A DNA stretch of 64,000 nucleotides from Bacteroidaceae bacterium (lineage in GTDB: Bacteria; Bacteroidota; Bacteroidia; Bacteroidales; Bacteroidaceae), in contig JAFRQD010000030.1 in assembly GCA_017428785.1 (NCBI GenBank), forward strand, positions 120,598-184,597, read 5' to 3'. Positions 43,266 through 52,471 of this stretch are shown in pieces. Made by a program: the position numbers and the translations under genes. A model generated the notes under the pieces. That model did not search any database and had not been told where the DNA came from. It saw only the letters and a list, made by a program, of their open reading frames with translations. Position 1 is the first letter of the stretch, and every line of letters starts with the position of its first letter.

Positions 43266-46088
43266 ATGCTTTCTTTGATTGGACTTCTCGCCGCAATGCT
43301 TCTTTCCCTCACGACGACCGAAGGGGGAAACGAGCGAATAGACCTGTCTGGCAGGTGGCAGTTTGGCATGGGCGACAAAGAACACTACGACGACCACATC
43401 CAGCTGCCCGGTTCTATGCTGACAAACGGGAAGGGCTACGATGTGGACATTCACACGCAGTGGACGGGCTCGCTCTACGACTCGAGCTATTTCTTCAATC
43501 CCTACATGGAGCCCTACCGACGGCTGGGGCAGATGAAGTTCCCTTTCTTCTTGACGCCTGAGAAACACTACGTGGGCAATGCCTGGTACAAGCGTACCGT
43601 AATGGTGCCGATGGAATGGAGCGGCAGGAATGTGACGCTCTTCCTGGAGCGTCCCCATATAGAGACAACTGTCTTTGTGAACGGGGAGGAAGTCGGGCAT
43701 CAGATGTCGCTATCAGTCCCGCACTGCTATGATGTGACGCGACACGTGAAGTGGGGCGAACAGAACGAGATAGCCATCCGCATATACAACGGCATAGAGA
43801 ATGTCTGCGTAGGCCAGGATTCACATTCCGTGACAGACCAGACACAAGGGAACTGGAACGGCATTGTGGGGCGCATGGAGCTGCAGGCTATGCCCATCAT
43901 CTGGAGGAAAAAGGTCATACCGCATCTGGAGGAGAAGAAGGTGGAGATAGTTGTCAACGAGCAGGCCTACCTTCTGGATTTAGGCGAGGAGGCCGAACTA
44001 TGGGACGAGTTTAGCCCGCATCTTTACACGCGGACTGTGGACTATCAGGGCATGAAGGTGCCTGTGACGTTCGGTCTGCGGGAGATTAAGATAGAGGGGC
44101 GGCAGTTCTACATCAACGGCCGGCCTTTATTCCTGCGGGGAACGGTGGAGAACTGCTGCTTTCCCGAGACGGGTTATGCGCCGATGGACGAGGCGGAGTG
44201 GCTGCGCGTGTTCCGGAAGTGCAAGGAGTACGGCCTGAATCATGTGCGCTTCCATAGTTTTTGCCCACCGGAGGCGGCCTTTGCTGCTGCCGACAAGGTG
44301 GGAATCTATCTGCAGCCAGAGGGTCCTTCGTGGCCTAATCATGGAGTGAAACTGCGCAGAGGGCAGAAGATCGACGCCTATCTTCTGGAGGAATCGAAGC
44401 GCATCGTCGACACCTATGGCCACCATCCTTCGTTTGTGATGATGGCGGCAGGCAACGAACCTGCCGGCGACTGGGTGAGCTACTGCAACGACTGGGTGAA
44501 GCAGATGCATGCCTACGATGCCACGAAGGTGTATTGCGGAGCGTCCGTCGGCGGCGGATGGGCGTGGGACAATGAATCGGAGTATCATGTGAAAGGCGGT
44601 GCTCGAGGCCTGGACTGGACAAGCAAAGCTCCCCAGTCGCAAGACAACCATTACGATGGCATACTGCGTCCGAGGAGTTATACGGGAGAAGGCGACAATC
44701 AGTCTCCCGTCATCGCCCATGAGCAGGGGCAGTGGTGTGCCTTCCCCGACTTCAAGGAGATAACGCAGTATTCAGGGGTTTACAAGGCCCGCAACTTCGA
44801 GATATTCCGCGACCTGCTGCGCGACAACGGGATGGAGGCAATGGCCGAGAAGTTCCTGATGGCCAGCGGAAAGCTCCAGACGCTGTGCTATAAATATGAT
44901 ATCGAGCGGAACCTGCGGACGAAGGACTATGCAGGCTTCCAGCTCCTGGCCTTGAATGACTACAGCGGTCAGGGCACAGCACTCGTCGGGCCGCTGAACG
45001 TGCATTGGAGGGAGAAGGGTTATGTCACAGCCCAGCAGTGGCGAGAGTTCTGCAGTCCCGTCGTGCTGCTGGCCCGCTTCCCGAAGTTCGTCTTTGAGAA
45101 CGACGAGACGCTGCGCATTCCCATCGAATGTATGAATGCCAGCGACAAGGAGGTGAAGGGCCAGCCCTTGATTTATGAGATATGGCAGGACGACAGGCGC
45201 ATGGTGGCCTGCGACACGCTGTTTGCAGGAAGCATCGCCGTGGGCAAGAACCACGAAACAGGTATTGTCAGCCTGCAGCTCGACCAGATACATGAGCCGT
45301 CGAAGATGACGCTGCGTGCAAGGCTGGGCAACCTGACGCAGAACCATTGGGACTTCTGGGTGTATCAGAAGGGACAACAGACAACAGACAACGGACAACA
45401 GACAAGCTTTAGCTCGACGAAGTCAACGGACAACAGACAAGCTTTAGCTCGACGAAGTCAACAGACAACGGACAATGGTCAACGGTCAATATACATCGCC
45501 GACTCTCTGGACGCTCAGGCGCTTAAAGTCCTGAAGAAGGGAGGCAAAGTGCTCCTCACCGCAGCAGGAAGGGTGAAACTGGGCAGCGATGTGGTGCAGC
45601 ACTATTTGCCTGTGTTCTGGAACACATCGTGGTTCAAAATGCGTCCGCCTCACACAACTGGTGCCTACATCGACACAAAGCATCCGCTCTTCAGGCATGG
45701 ATTCCCAACTGACGACTGGAGCAACCTGAACTGGTGGGAGTTGCTGAACAAGGCGCAGGTGATGAACCTGGCGGAACTGCCAAAGGACTACCAGTCGCCC
45801 ATACAGCCCATCGACACTTGGCATGTGTCGAGGAAGCTGGGTATGATGGTGGAAGCACGCGTGCTGAAAGGCAAACTGCTGATGACCACGATGGACATCG
45901 TGAGCAACCTGGAGCGGCGAATCGTGGCCCGACAGATGCGAAAGGCAATCCTCGACTATATGGAGAGCAGCGACTTCAAGCCGGAGCTGATGCTCGATGT
46001 CCAAATCATCCGCGACTTCTACACGAAACAGGCATCAGGAGTCAACATGTTCACAAAAGACTCGCCCGACGAGCTGAAACAGAAATAA
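43266..46088 (+). CDS. Secreted GH2 hydrolase (beta-galactosidase/glucuronidase-like) with a repeat insertion
   Basis: 940 residues with a short signal peptide. Opening RIDLSGRWQFGMGDKEHYDD is typical of this GH2 subfamily. Catalytic residues are the acid/base Glu398 (MMAAGNEPAGDW) and probable nucleophile Glu486 (IAHEQGQWCAFPDF), the latter in the HE-GQW-PD form common in Bacteroidota GH2 enzymes acting on plant glycans. Residues about 702-742 (QQTTDNGQQT...DNGQR) are low-complexity and encoded by simple repeats, including two perfect 35-bp tandem copies (45393-45462). The downstream 200 residues look like ordinary family sequence, so the frame is restored. A one-copy change would shift the frame and truncate the C-terminus. 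Confidence 0.82.
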   Translation: MLSLIGLLAAMLLSLTTTEGGNERIDLSGRWQFGMGDKEHYDDHIQLPGSMLTNGKGYDVDIHTQWTGSLYDSSYFFNPYMEPYRRLGQMKFPFFLTPEKHYVGNAWYKRTVMVPMEWSGRNVTLFLERPHIETTVFVNGEEVGHQMSLSVPHCYDVTRHVKWGEQNEIAIRIYNGIENVCVGQDSHSVTDQTQGNWNGIVGRMELQAMPIIWRKKVIPHLEEKKVEIVVNEQAYLLDLGEEAELWDEFSPHLYTRTVDYQGMKVPVTFGLREIKIEGRQFYINGRPLFLRGTVENCCFPETGYAPMDEAEWLRVFRKCKEYGLNHVRFHSFCPPEAAFAAADKVGIYLQPEGPSWPNHGVKLRRGQKIDAYLLEESKRIVDTYGHHPSFVMMAAGNEPAGDWVSYCNDWVKQMHAYDATKVYCGASVGGGWAWDNESEYHVKGGARGLDWTSKAPQSQDNHYDGILRPRSYTGEGDNQSPVIAHEQGQWCAFPDFKEITQYSGVYKARNFEIFRDLLRDNGMEAMAEKFLMASGKLQTLCYKYDIERNLRTKDYAGFQLLALNDYSGQGTALVGPLNVHWREKGYVTAQQWREFCSPVVLLARFPKFVFENDETLRIPIECMNASDKEVKGQPLIYEIWQDDRRMVACDTLFAGSIAVGKNHETGIVSLQLDQIHEPSKMTLRARLGNLTQNHWDFWVYQKGQQTTDNGQQTSFSSTKSTDNRQALARRSQQTTDNGQRSIYIADSLDAQALKVLKKGGKVLLTAAGRVKLGSDVVQHYLPVFWNTSWFKMRPPHTTGAYIDTKHPLFRHGFPTDDWSNLNWWELLNKAQVMNLAELPKDYQSPIQPIDTWHVSRKLGMMVEARVLKGKLLMTTMDIVSNLERRIVARQMRKAILDYMESSDFKPELMLDVQIIRDFYTKQASGVNMFTKDSPDELKQK
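45393..45462 (+). repeat. Perfect tandem 35-bp duplication inside the GH2 coding sequence
   Basis: Copies at 45393-45427 and 45428-45462, both beginning GGACAACAGACAAGCTTT. They are read in different frames (TSFSSTKSTDN, then QALARRSQQ) because 35 is not a multiple of three. ACAACAGACAACGG-type heptad repeats flank them. Confidence 0.92.
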
Positions 46089-46201
46089 GGGCCATTCCCC
46101 GGGAAGCGGCACAAAGATACAGATACGGCATACCTCCAAAGCTCGCTCAGAGTGAGGAAAAAGCCCTCAGATGCTGCGGAAAAGCCTCGCTTGGGGCATC
46201 A

Positions 46202-46296
46202 GATTCTTGATATGCAGCTTGCGTATGTCGGAACGCAGCTTGCGCATGTCCGTCCGCAGTCCCCGTCTCTGCATTTGCAGCCTGCGAATGAAGCAT
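46202..46296. repeat. Family B element (copy 3)
   Basis: Units at 46217-46237, 46238-46258, 46259-46279 and 46280 onward, lead-in GATTCTTGATATGCA, ending GCGAATGAAGCAT. Confidence 0.85.
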
Positions 46297-46415
46297 TTAA
46301 TATGGCCGGAGTAAAAAGCCAGCGTCACACGGTTAGTTTGCAAGCGTCATACGTTTAGTTTGCAAACAGAGCAGGCCGAATTTTGCAGGCAGCAATATTT
46401 CTTTCTCTGCTTTAT

Positions 46416-46447
46416 TTTGTTTTGTGCCAACTTATTCGTACCTTTGC
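46416..46447 (+). promoter_or_regulatory. Promoter of sufB
   Basis: TTTG at 46416-46419, 19-base spacer, TACCTTTGC at 46439-46447. This supports the ATG at 46468 rather than the longer frame from 46360. Confidence 0.75.
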
Positions 46448-46467
46448 ACTCTCAAAAAAGGGGAAGC

Positions 46468-47919
46468 ATGGAAGAGAAGAACAGCTTTGTGCGCGAAGTG
46501 GCGGAGAAGAAGTATGAGTACGGCTTCTCTACCGAAGTGCAGACCGACATCATCGAGAAGGGACTCTCGGAGGATGTGGTGCGCCTCATCTCCAAGAAGA
46601 AGGGAGAGCCTGAGTGGCTCCTGGAATTCCGCCTGAACGCCTTCCGACACTGGCTCACGATGGAACAACCCTCTTGGGGACACCTCAAGATGCCGCCCAT
46701 CGACTATCAGGACATCAGCTACTATGCCGACCCGACCAGCAAGGGGCAAGAGGCAGGGAGCAAGGGGCAAGAGATTGACCCTGAGCTCGTCAAGACCTTC
46801 GACAAGCTGGGCATCCCTCTGGAAGAGCGCATGGCACTGGCAGGAACAGCTGTCGATGCCGTGATGGACTCCGTGAGCGTCAAGACGACGTTCCGCGACA
46901 AACTCAAGGAGAAAGGCATCATCTTCTGCTCCATCAGCGAGGCAGTGCGCGAACATCCCGACTTGGTGCGCGAGTATCTGGGCAGCGTCGTCCCCTATCG
47001 CGACAACTTCTTTGCGGCGCTCAACTCAGCTGTCTTCAGCGACGGCTCCTTCGTCTATATCCCAAAAGGCGTGCGATGCCCCATGGAGCTCAGCACCTAC
47101 TTCCGCATCAATGCCCGAGGCACAGGGCAGTTCGAAAGGACGCTCATCGTGTGCGACGACGATGCCTACGTCTCCTACCTCGAGGGCTGCACTGCTCCCA
47201 TGCGCGACGAGAACCAGCTCCACGCGGCTATCGTGGAGATTGTGGTGAAGGAACGGGCAGAGGTCAAGTACAGCACGGTGCAGAACTGGTACCCGGGCGA
47301 CAGCGAGGGCAAGGGCGGAGTGCTCAACCTCGTCACGAAGCGAGGGCATCTGCGCGGCAAGGACAGCCGACTCTCCTGGACACAAGTGGAGACGGGCAGC
47401 GCCATCACATGGAAGTACCCCAGCTGCGTCCTCTCGGGCGACGGCAGCCAGGCAGAGTTCTACAGCGTGGCGCTCACCAACAACTACCAGCAGGCCGACA
47501 CGGGCACCAAGATGATTCACATCGGCCGCAACACCAAGAGCACCATCATCTCGAAAGGCATCAGCGCCGGCAAGAGCCAGAACGCCTACCGAGGCCTCGT
47601 CAAGGTGGCATCCACAGCCGAAGGCGCCCGCAACTACAGCAGCTGCGACTCATTGCTCCTGGGCAGCCATTGCGGCGCCCACACCTTCCCTTATATGGAT
47701 GTGCACAACGAGACGGCTGTCGTGGAGCATGAGGCAACGACAAGCAAGATAAGCGAAGACCAGCTCTTCTACTGCAACCAGCGCGGCATCTCGACCGAGG
47801 AAGCCGTCTCGCTCATCGTGAACGGATACGCCAAGGAAGTCATCAACAAGCTCCCCATGGAGTTTGCCGTCGAAGCGCAAAAGCTCCTTGGTGTCAGCCT
47901 CGAAGGCGCAGTAGGATAA
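46468..47919 (+). CDS. sufB: Fe-S cluster assembly scaffold SufB, with a repeat-encoded loop
   Basis: 483 residues from ATG 46468. It is the SufB subunit of the SufBCD scaffold that builds iron-sulfur clusters. It begins [20 protein letters not shown]. The core carries [25 protein letters not shown] and the C-terminal beta-helix with [19 protein letters not shown], matching the family including its conserved Cys. Residues about 90-103 ([13 protein letters not shown]) are a low-complexity loop encoded by a GGGGCAAGAG-type heptad repeat. sufC and sufD are not adjacent: the next gene, five bases on, is a leftward symporter. Sequence does not show where the partners are. Confidence 0.92.
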   Translation: MEEKNSFVREVAEKKYEYGFSTEVQTDIIEKGLSEDVVRLISKKKGEPEWLLEFRLNAFRHWLTMEQPSWGHLKMPPIDYQDISYYADPTSKGQEAGSKGQEIDPELVKTFDKLGIPLEERMALAGTAVDAVMDSVSVKTTFRDKLKEKGIIFCSISEAVREHPDLVREYLGSVVPYRDNFFAALNSAVFSDGSFVYIPKGVRCPMELSTYFRINARGTGQFERTLIVCDDDAYVSYLEGCTAPMRDENQLHAAIVEIVVKERAEVKYSTVQNWYPGDSEGKGGVLNLVTKRGHLRGKDSRLSWTQVETGSAITWKYPSCVLSGDGSQAEFYSVALTNNYQQADTGTKMIHIGRNTKSTIISKGISAGKSQNAYRGLVKVASTAEGARNYSSCDSLLLGSHCGAHTFPYMDVHNETAVVEHEATTSKISEDQLFYCNQRGISTEEAVSLIVNGYAKEVINKLPMEFAVEAQKLLGVSLEGAVG

Positions 47920-47924
47920 CTGGC

Positions 47925-49283
47925 TCAGTTATTCTCCATTTCCTCATCGAGGCGACCTCCCCAGAGATATTTGTCGGTTTCCCGGGCCGCTACCCCGCTC
48001 AGCAGAAGCAAGGCCACGAGATTGGGAATGGCCATGAGGGCGTTCATCGTGTCGGCAATGTTCCAAATGACATCCAGGCTGATGATGCTGCCAAAGAAGA
48101 GAGCCACGATGTAGAGGATGCGATAGAAGCGGTTGATGCGCTGGTGCTCGATGTAGTTGACGGCGCTCTCCCCATAATAGCTCCACCCGAGAATCGTGCT
48201 GAAGGCAAAGGTCAGGATGCCGAAGGTAAGCAAGGGAGCACCCACATACGGTATCTTGGAGAACGCCACTTTCGTCAGCGCCGCGCCATCTGCAAAACTG
48301 ATGTCCGGATAAGCCAGGATGCTGCTGACGAGCACCAGGCCTGTGAGGGCACAGATGATGACGGTGTCCCAGAATGTGCCTGTGCTCGACACCAGTGCCT
48401 GCCGGACAGGGTTGCGCGTCTGCGCTGCTGCTGCCACGATGGGCGCACTACCCATGCCGCTCTCATTTGAGAACAAGCCCCGGGCAATGCCGTATCGGGC
48501 AGCCATCATTACCGTTGCCCCGACAAAGCCTCCCCCCGCAGCAGTAGGATTGAAGGCCGACTCTACGATGAGCTGTACGGCTGGCCATACAAAGCTCCCG
48601 TTCATACAAAGAATCACGATGCAGCCTATCACATATAGCGCTGCCATGAAGGGCACGAGCACGGTACACACTCTGGCAATGGACTTCACGCCACCCATGA
48701 TGACAAGCCCCGTCAGCAGGCAGATGAAGATGCCCACAATCCATGTGGGTACGCCGAAGGTCTCGTTCGCCAACAGGGCAATCGAGTTGGCCTGGACTGT
48801 GCAGCCGATGCCAAAACTGGCCAAGGCGGTGAAGATGGCGAAGAGCAGTGCCAGCCATTTCATGCCAAGCCCGAGCTCCAAAGCATACATAGGGCCTCCG
48901 TAGGTTCTGCCGTCTTCACCCTTCACCCGATACTTCACTGCCAGCAATCCCTCTGCGTATTTTGTGGCCATGCCGAAGATGCCGGTCAGCCAGCACCACA
49001 GCACAGCGCCAGGTCCTCCCAGCGCCACTGCCGTTGCCACGCCGACGATGTTGCCAGTGCCAATGGTGGCAGCCAAAGCCGTAGCCAGCGCTCCGAACTG
49101 GGACACATCGCCGGTTGCTCCCTTGTCCTTCTTGACAGAAAGACGGATGCCGGTCAGCAATCGGCGTTGCGGGATGCGGAGCCGAAAGGTAAGGAACACA
49201 TGCGTGCCCAACAAAAGGATAACCATTGGCCAGCCCCAAAGCACGGAACTGAGCAAAGAGAACAGGTTGTTGATAGCGTCCAT
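47925..49283 (-). CDS. Sodium:alanine symporter (AGCS family)
   Basis: 452 residues with about ten membrane segments. AGCS hallmarks are present: GALATALAATIGTGNIVGVATAV, TKYAEGLLAVKYRVKGEDGRTYGGPMYALE, and GLFSNESGMGSAPIVAAAAQT. It imports alanine or glycine with sodium across the inner membrane. It starts 46 bases after the oxidoreductase stop in the same direction, so the two may be cotranscribed, though no substrate link is apparent. Convergent with sufB, five bases apart. Confidence 0.93.
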   Translation of the reverse strand: MDAINNLFSLLSSVLWGWPMVILLLGTHVFLTFRLRIPQRRLLTGIRLSVKKDKGATGDVSQFGALATALAATIGTGNIVGVATAVALGGPGAVLWCWLTGIFGMATKYAEGLLAVKYRVKGEDGRTYGGPMYALELGLGMKWLALLFAIFTALASFGIGCTVQANSIALLANETFGVPTWIVGIFICLLTGLVIMGGVKSIARVCTVLVPFMAALYVIGCIVILCMNGSFVWPAVQLIVESAFNPTAAGGGFVGATVMMAARYGIARGLFSNESGMGSAPIVAAAAQTRNPVRQALVSSTGTFWDTVIICALTGLVLVSSILAYPDISFADGAALTKVAFSKIPYVGAPLLTFGILTFAFSTILGWSYYGESAVNYIEHQRINRFYRILYIVALFFGSIISLDVIWNIADTMNALMAIPNLVALLLLSGVAARETDKYLWGGRLDEEMENN

Positions 49284-49329
49284 CAGGCGTCTTTGTATTT
49301 ATTACGGCCTCCACTCATCGGCTCGTCTG

Positions 49330-50637
49330 TCAGAGTTTCCAGGGCTTGCGGTAAGCAGGCATGATGAAGCGGTCGGCCTCTTTGTTGTTGAACGTGTGTT
49401 TCTTGTCGTCGTACGTGAGGGCTTCGTGGGTTCTTGCTGCAATGTTGCCGATATGGGCGTACTTCGCGCAGAAGCTGCCGTTTGTGATGGGACAAGCCGT
49501 CTGCATATCCCGCCGCTTCACGCAATCCAGGAAGTTGTTGGTGTGGTCGAGGTGATCGTTGTTTGAAGGCTTGACAAGCTTTGCCTCCACCCTGTCGCCT
49601 TGGGGAATCACTTCCCAACTCTCGCGATTGGCTATGAGGGTGCCGTTTGTCCCTTTGAACTCAAGCCCGTAGTTGCGGCCGTATGGACCGGACTCGATGG
49701 CTATGTTCGACCATTGTATAAGGTAGTCCGGGAACTGATAAGTGACGTTCAAGGTGTCGAAGGTCTCGGAAAAGTTGTTGGGATAGGCATGGTTGCCACC
49801 TGCCGCGACGACTCTTTGAGGCATTCCCTTGACATCCATCCCCCACAAGGCCATATCGAGCAGATGCACGCCCCAGTCGGTCAGCAAGCCGCCGCCATAG
49901 TCCCAGAACATGCGCCAGGAGCCGTGAAAGCGCGAGGCGTTGAAGGTGCGCTTCGGAGCAGGGCCGAGCCACATGTCGAAGTCAACGCCGTCGGGAACAG
50001 GACCGTCCTTTGCGGGGTTCAGCAGAGCGGCATACGAGAAGTTTGCCCATACATTGACGCGACCGATGTGGCCCAGCTTCCCGCTGTCGATATACTCCTT
50101 CATGCTATGCCACAGGGCAGCGCTCCGTTGTTGCTGGCCTACCTGAACGACGCGGCCGTAGCGCTGAGCGGCTGCCACCATCGCATCGCATTCTCCTATG
50201 CTGTTGGCAAGGGGTTTCTCCACATACACGTCCTTACCTGCCGAACAAGCATCGGTCGTTATCTTGCAATGCCAATGGTCGGGCGTGCCTACGACAATGA
50301 CATCCACATCGTCGCGCTCCAGAATTCTCCGGTAGTCTCCATAGAGAGCAGGCCGTTTGCCCCAGTTCTTCTCCGCTTCTGCTGCGCGGTTCGACAGGAT
50401 GCCGCTGTCTATATCGCAAAGGGCGACGCAACTTGTGCCCGGATACCTCATGATGTCCGAAAGGTCGTACCATCCCATGGAACGGCAGCCCACCAGAGCC
50501 ACATTCAGGCGGTCGCTGGCGGCTACGGTTTGTCTCGACGGCGCCCCTGCATAGAGCGAACGGGGGATGATGATGCCTGCAGCCACAGCCGTGGCCGATT
50601 GGCGAAGGAAAGCCCGCCTTGTTAGTTCATTTTTCAT
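49330..50637 (-). CDS. Tat-signal Gfo/Idh/MocA-family oxidoreductase
   Basis: 435 residues with a Tat-type leader (TRRAFLRQSATAVAAGIIIP). The Rossmann domain (LNVALVGCRSMGWYDLSDIM, then VGTPDHWHCK and VEKPLANS) binds NAD(P), as in glycosidase-like and sugar dehydrogenases of this family, including GH109-type enzymes. The following C-terminal domain has the sugar-binding half. It follows a DUF1080 gene in the same direction after 80 bases of heptad repeat; both belong to 3-keto-sugar chemistry, in which one oxidises a sugar carbon so the glycosidic bond can be cleaved by elimination. Substrate unknown. Confidence 0.85.
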   Translation of the reverse strand: MKNELTRRAFLRQSATAVAAGIIIPRSLYAGAPSRQTVAASDRLNVALVGCRSMGWYDLSDIMRYPGTSCVALCDIDSGILSNRAAEAEKNWGKRPALYGDYRRILERDDVDVIVVGTPDHWHCKITTDACSAGKDVYVEKPLANSIGECDAMVAAAQRYGRVVQVGQQQRSAALWHSMKEYIDSGKLGHIGRVNVWANFSYAALLNPAKDGPVPDGVDFDMWLGPAPKRTFNASRFHGSWRMFWDYGGGLLTDWGVHLLDMALWGMDVKGMPQRVVAAGGNHAYPNNFSETFDTLNVTYQFPDYLIQWSNIAIESGPYGRNYGLEFKGTNGTLIANRESWEVIPQGDRVEAKLVKPSNNDHLDHTNNFLDCVKRRDMQTACPITNGSFCAKYAHIGNIAARTHEALTYDDKKHTFNNKEADRFIMPAYRKPWKL

Positions 50638-50717
50638 GACTGAAAGTTATTGCAGCTTTTTCACCTTTTTACCTTTTTACCTTTTCACTTTTTCACCTTT
50701 TCTTCTTTTCACCTTTC

Positions 50718-51494
50718 CTACAGAGGCCTGATCCAGATGTTTCTGAAGCTGATGGGCTGACTGGGGTCGCCATGCGACTGCAAGCGTATCGGGCCGTCGC
50801 CATGCTTCACGGTCCGCGGGAAACCGATATATTCCGTAGTGCCCTGTATCTCGGTATGGTTCTGGAGGACGATGCCGTTCTGTATGACGGTCACGAAAGG
50901 CTTATAGAGGTATGTGCCATCTTCCTTGAAGACAGGAGCCGTGTAGATGATGTCATAGACATTCCATTCGCCAGGCTTGCGCATCGCATTCACCAGCGGT
51001 GGCGTCTGCTTATAGACGCTTCCCGTCATGCCGTTCACGTATGTCTCGTTGCCGTAGCAGTCCAGAATCTGCACCTCGTACATATCCTGCATATAGACGC
51101 CGCTGTTGCCTCGAGCCTGGCTCTCGCCGCTGATGTCCTTGGGCACGCACCATTCCAGATGCAGCTGGTAGCTGCCGAACTTCTGGCGAGTCACGATGTC
51201 GCCTTTCGACTTGTCGACGGTCACCACGCCGTTCTTCACCGTCCATCCCGCATCCCCGCCGTTGGGGTTCATCCATGCGGAAAGGTCTTTCCCGTCGAAG
51301 AGCACGATGGCGTCGCTCGGAGCGGAATTGGTCTTGATGTCGCCCGGGCTGACCACCTTTGGCTGGGGTGTCCAGTACTCCGACATTCCGGGACGCATGG
51401 CCTCGGGCTGCGGATAGTTTTTCTTCTCCTGAGCTTGTGTTGATGCACAAAAAACGGCAATCGTCAATGTTGCCAGCGAAAATAGTCTTTTCAT
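50718..51494 (-). CDS. Secreted DUF1080 (3-keto-disaccharide hydrolase-type) protein
   Basis: The ATG at 51494 gives a signal peptide (MKRLFSLATLTIAVFCASTQ); the frame to 51566 is rejected. 258 residues. The concanavalin-like DUF1080 fold appears as IVLFDGKDLSAWMNPNGGDAGW, FGSYQLHLEWCVP, GNSGVYMQDMYEVQILD and GPIRLQSHG...FRNIWIRPL. Members act on 3-keto-glycosides or bind them in the periplasm. It precedes the oxidoreductase and a symporter in a probable three-gene operon, with an exact promoter at 51541-51572. Confidence 0.85.
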   Translation of the reverse strand: MKRLFSLATLTIAVFCASTQAQEKKNYPQPEAMRPGMSEYWTPQPKVVSPGDIKTNSAPSDAIVLFDGKDLSAWMNPNGGDAGWTVKNGVVTVDKSKGDIVTRQKFGSYQLHLEWCVPKDISGESQARGNSGVYMQDMYEVQILDCYGNETYVNGMTGSVYKQTPPLVNAMRKPGEWNVYDIIYTAPVFKEDGTYLYKPFVTVIQNGIVLQNHTEIQGTTEYIGFPRTVKHGDGPIRLQSHGDPSQPISFRNIWIRPL

Positions 51495-51540
51495 AGTTGT
51501 TGATATTTTATTGAGGTAATGATTCCTATCTGTTTCTGCT

Positions 51541-51572
51541 GCAAAGGTACGAATAAGCGAGCACAATACAAA
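51541..51572 (-). promoter_or_regulatory. Promoter of the DUF1080-oxidoreductase operon
   Basis: On the minus strand: TTTG (51569-51572), 19-base spacer, TACCTTTGC (51541-51549). A second TACCTTTGA lies at 51627-51635. Confidence 0.75.
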
Positions 51573-51709
51573 AGGAAAACCGAAGTTTTTCTTTTCATTG
51601 TCGAGCGGAAGTACCTTCGACGCAAGTCAAAGGTACGAATAAAGAGGAGACAGAGGAGCGAAACATTCAGAATTATAAAAAGAAAAGAGAAAAAAGAGGA
51701 ACAACGCCG

Positions 51710-52345
51710 CTATTCGCGCAAAGCGTATATGCGATGGCTGCCGCGACCATGGAAGGACAGCAGGGCATCGGCTCCCATGCTCCAGGAGCGCAGTTCCTTA
51801 CAGGCAGCCGTGTGTGGCATTGATGTGAGGGCCGCATACTTACGGCCGCCGATGAAGGGCGTTTCAGCCAGATAATCCAAGAGCCTTGCCCGTCGCTGCG
51901 CCTCTGTATAGGGAGAGGCATTGGGGCGGATGATGTCCCTGGAGGGCGAGCGCTGCAGGTCGATGTTGCTGTCGATGCTGCACACCAATTCCCTGTCGGG
52001 ACGGAAATTGACGCCTCCCACACAGATGCTCCTTGCATTGCGATGGCTCATGTCCTCCGAGCCGTCCTCCTGTTCCGAGTCTCTCTTCATGGAGAGTCTG
52101 GGACTGAAGATGCCCAAACCGTTGATATGCAACGAGGCGCCCTCGCTGCCCATCAGCTCTCCAATACACTCCACCACCTGTATCAACACGCCTTCCACGA
52201 TGCCTCGCTCAAAACCGCTGTGGCGGCTGACGTGACTTACCAGATACTCGTGCGACAAAGCCCGCAGGCCTATCAGCCTGGGAAAGAGTCGCTCCCTGCC
52301 ATCCCTGTGCGGGATGTTCATTTCTTCCATTACATAGTGTGCCAT
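51710..52345 (-). CDS. HU-like DNA-binding protein of the Bacteroidota type
   Basis: 211 residues. The N-terminal half resembles the HU/IHF-like domain found in Bacteroidota (LSHEYLVSHVSRHSGF...EGVLIQVVECIGELM...SLHINGLGIFSPRL), with the beta-arm region GGVNFRPDRELV. The C-terminal half (DYLAETPFIGGRKYAALTSM) adds a short second helix-turn-helix-like segment. Such proteins bind DNA and may act in nucleoid structure or mobile-element control. It lies just upstream of the DUF1080 operon promoter on the same strand. No clear promoter was identified for it. Confidence 0.8.
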   Translation of the reverse strand: MAHYVMEEMNIPHRDGRERLFPRLIGLRALSHEYLVSHVSRHSGFERGIVEGVLIQVVECIGELMGSEGASLHINGLGIFSPRLSMKRDSEQEDGSEDMSHRNARSICVGGVNFRPDRELVCSIDSNIDLQRSPSRDIIRPNASPYTEAQRRARLLDYLAETPFIGGRKYAALTSMPHTAACKELRSWSMGADALLSFHGRGSHRIYALRE

Positions 52346-52370
52346 AGTTCTTTTTGTTTTTATTATTATT

Positions 52371-52394
52371 TGGTGTCCGGTAGAATTATTTCAT
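52371..52394. repeat. TGTCCGGTA-type short repeat (copy 2)
   Basis: TGGTGTCCGGTAGAATTATT and the next four bases; matches 63771-63795 at most positions. A shorter match (TGTCCGGTAAAAAA) lies near 868. Confidence 0.65.
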
Positions 52395-52471
52395 AAACAT
52401 CAGCACCCTCGATTACATAAGCATTCATAATGAATAGCTCTTGTCAGGGGTTGGAAATGCAATGATGTAAA

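Larger units (their letters stand above)
46089..46467. other. 379-bp spacer before sufB with a family B repeat and promoter
   Basis: It holds the family B copy at 46202-46296, a repeated GCGTCAtACGkTTAGTTTGCAA block (46320-46365), and the sufB promoter. No gene is supported. Confidence 0.55.

Noticed and set aside
46152-46358. 68-residue ORF before sufB
   Set aside because: Made of family B repeat units; no start signal or conserved motif.
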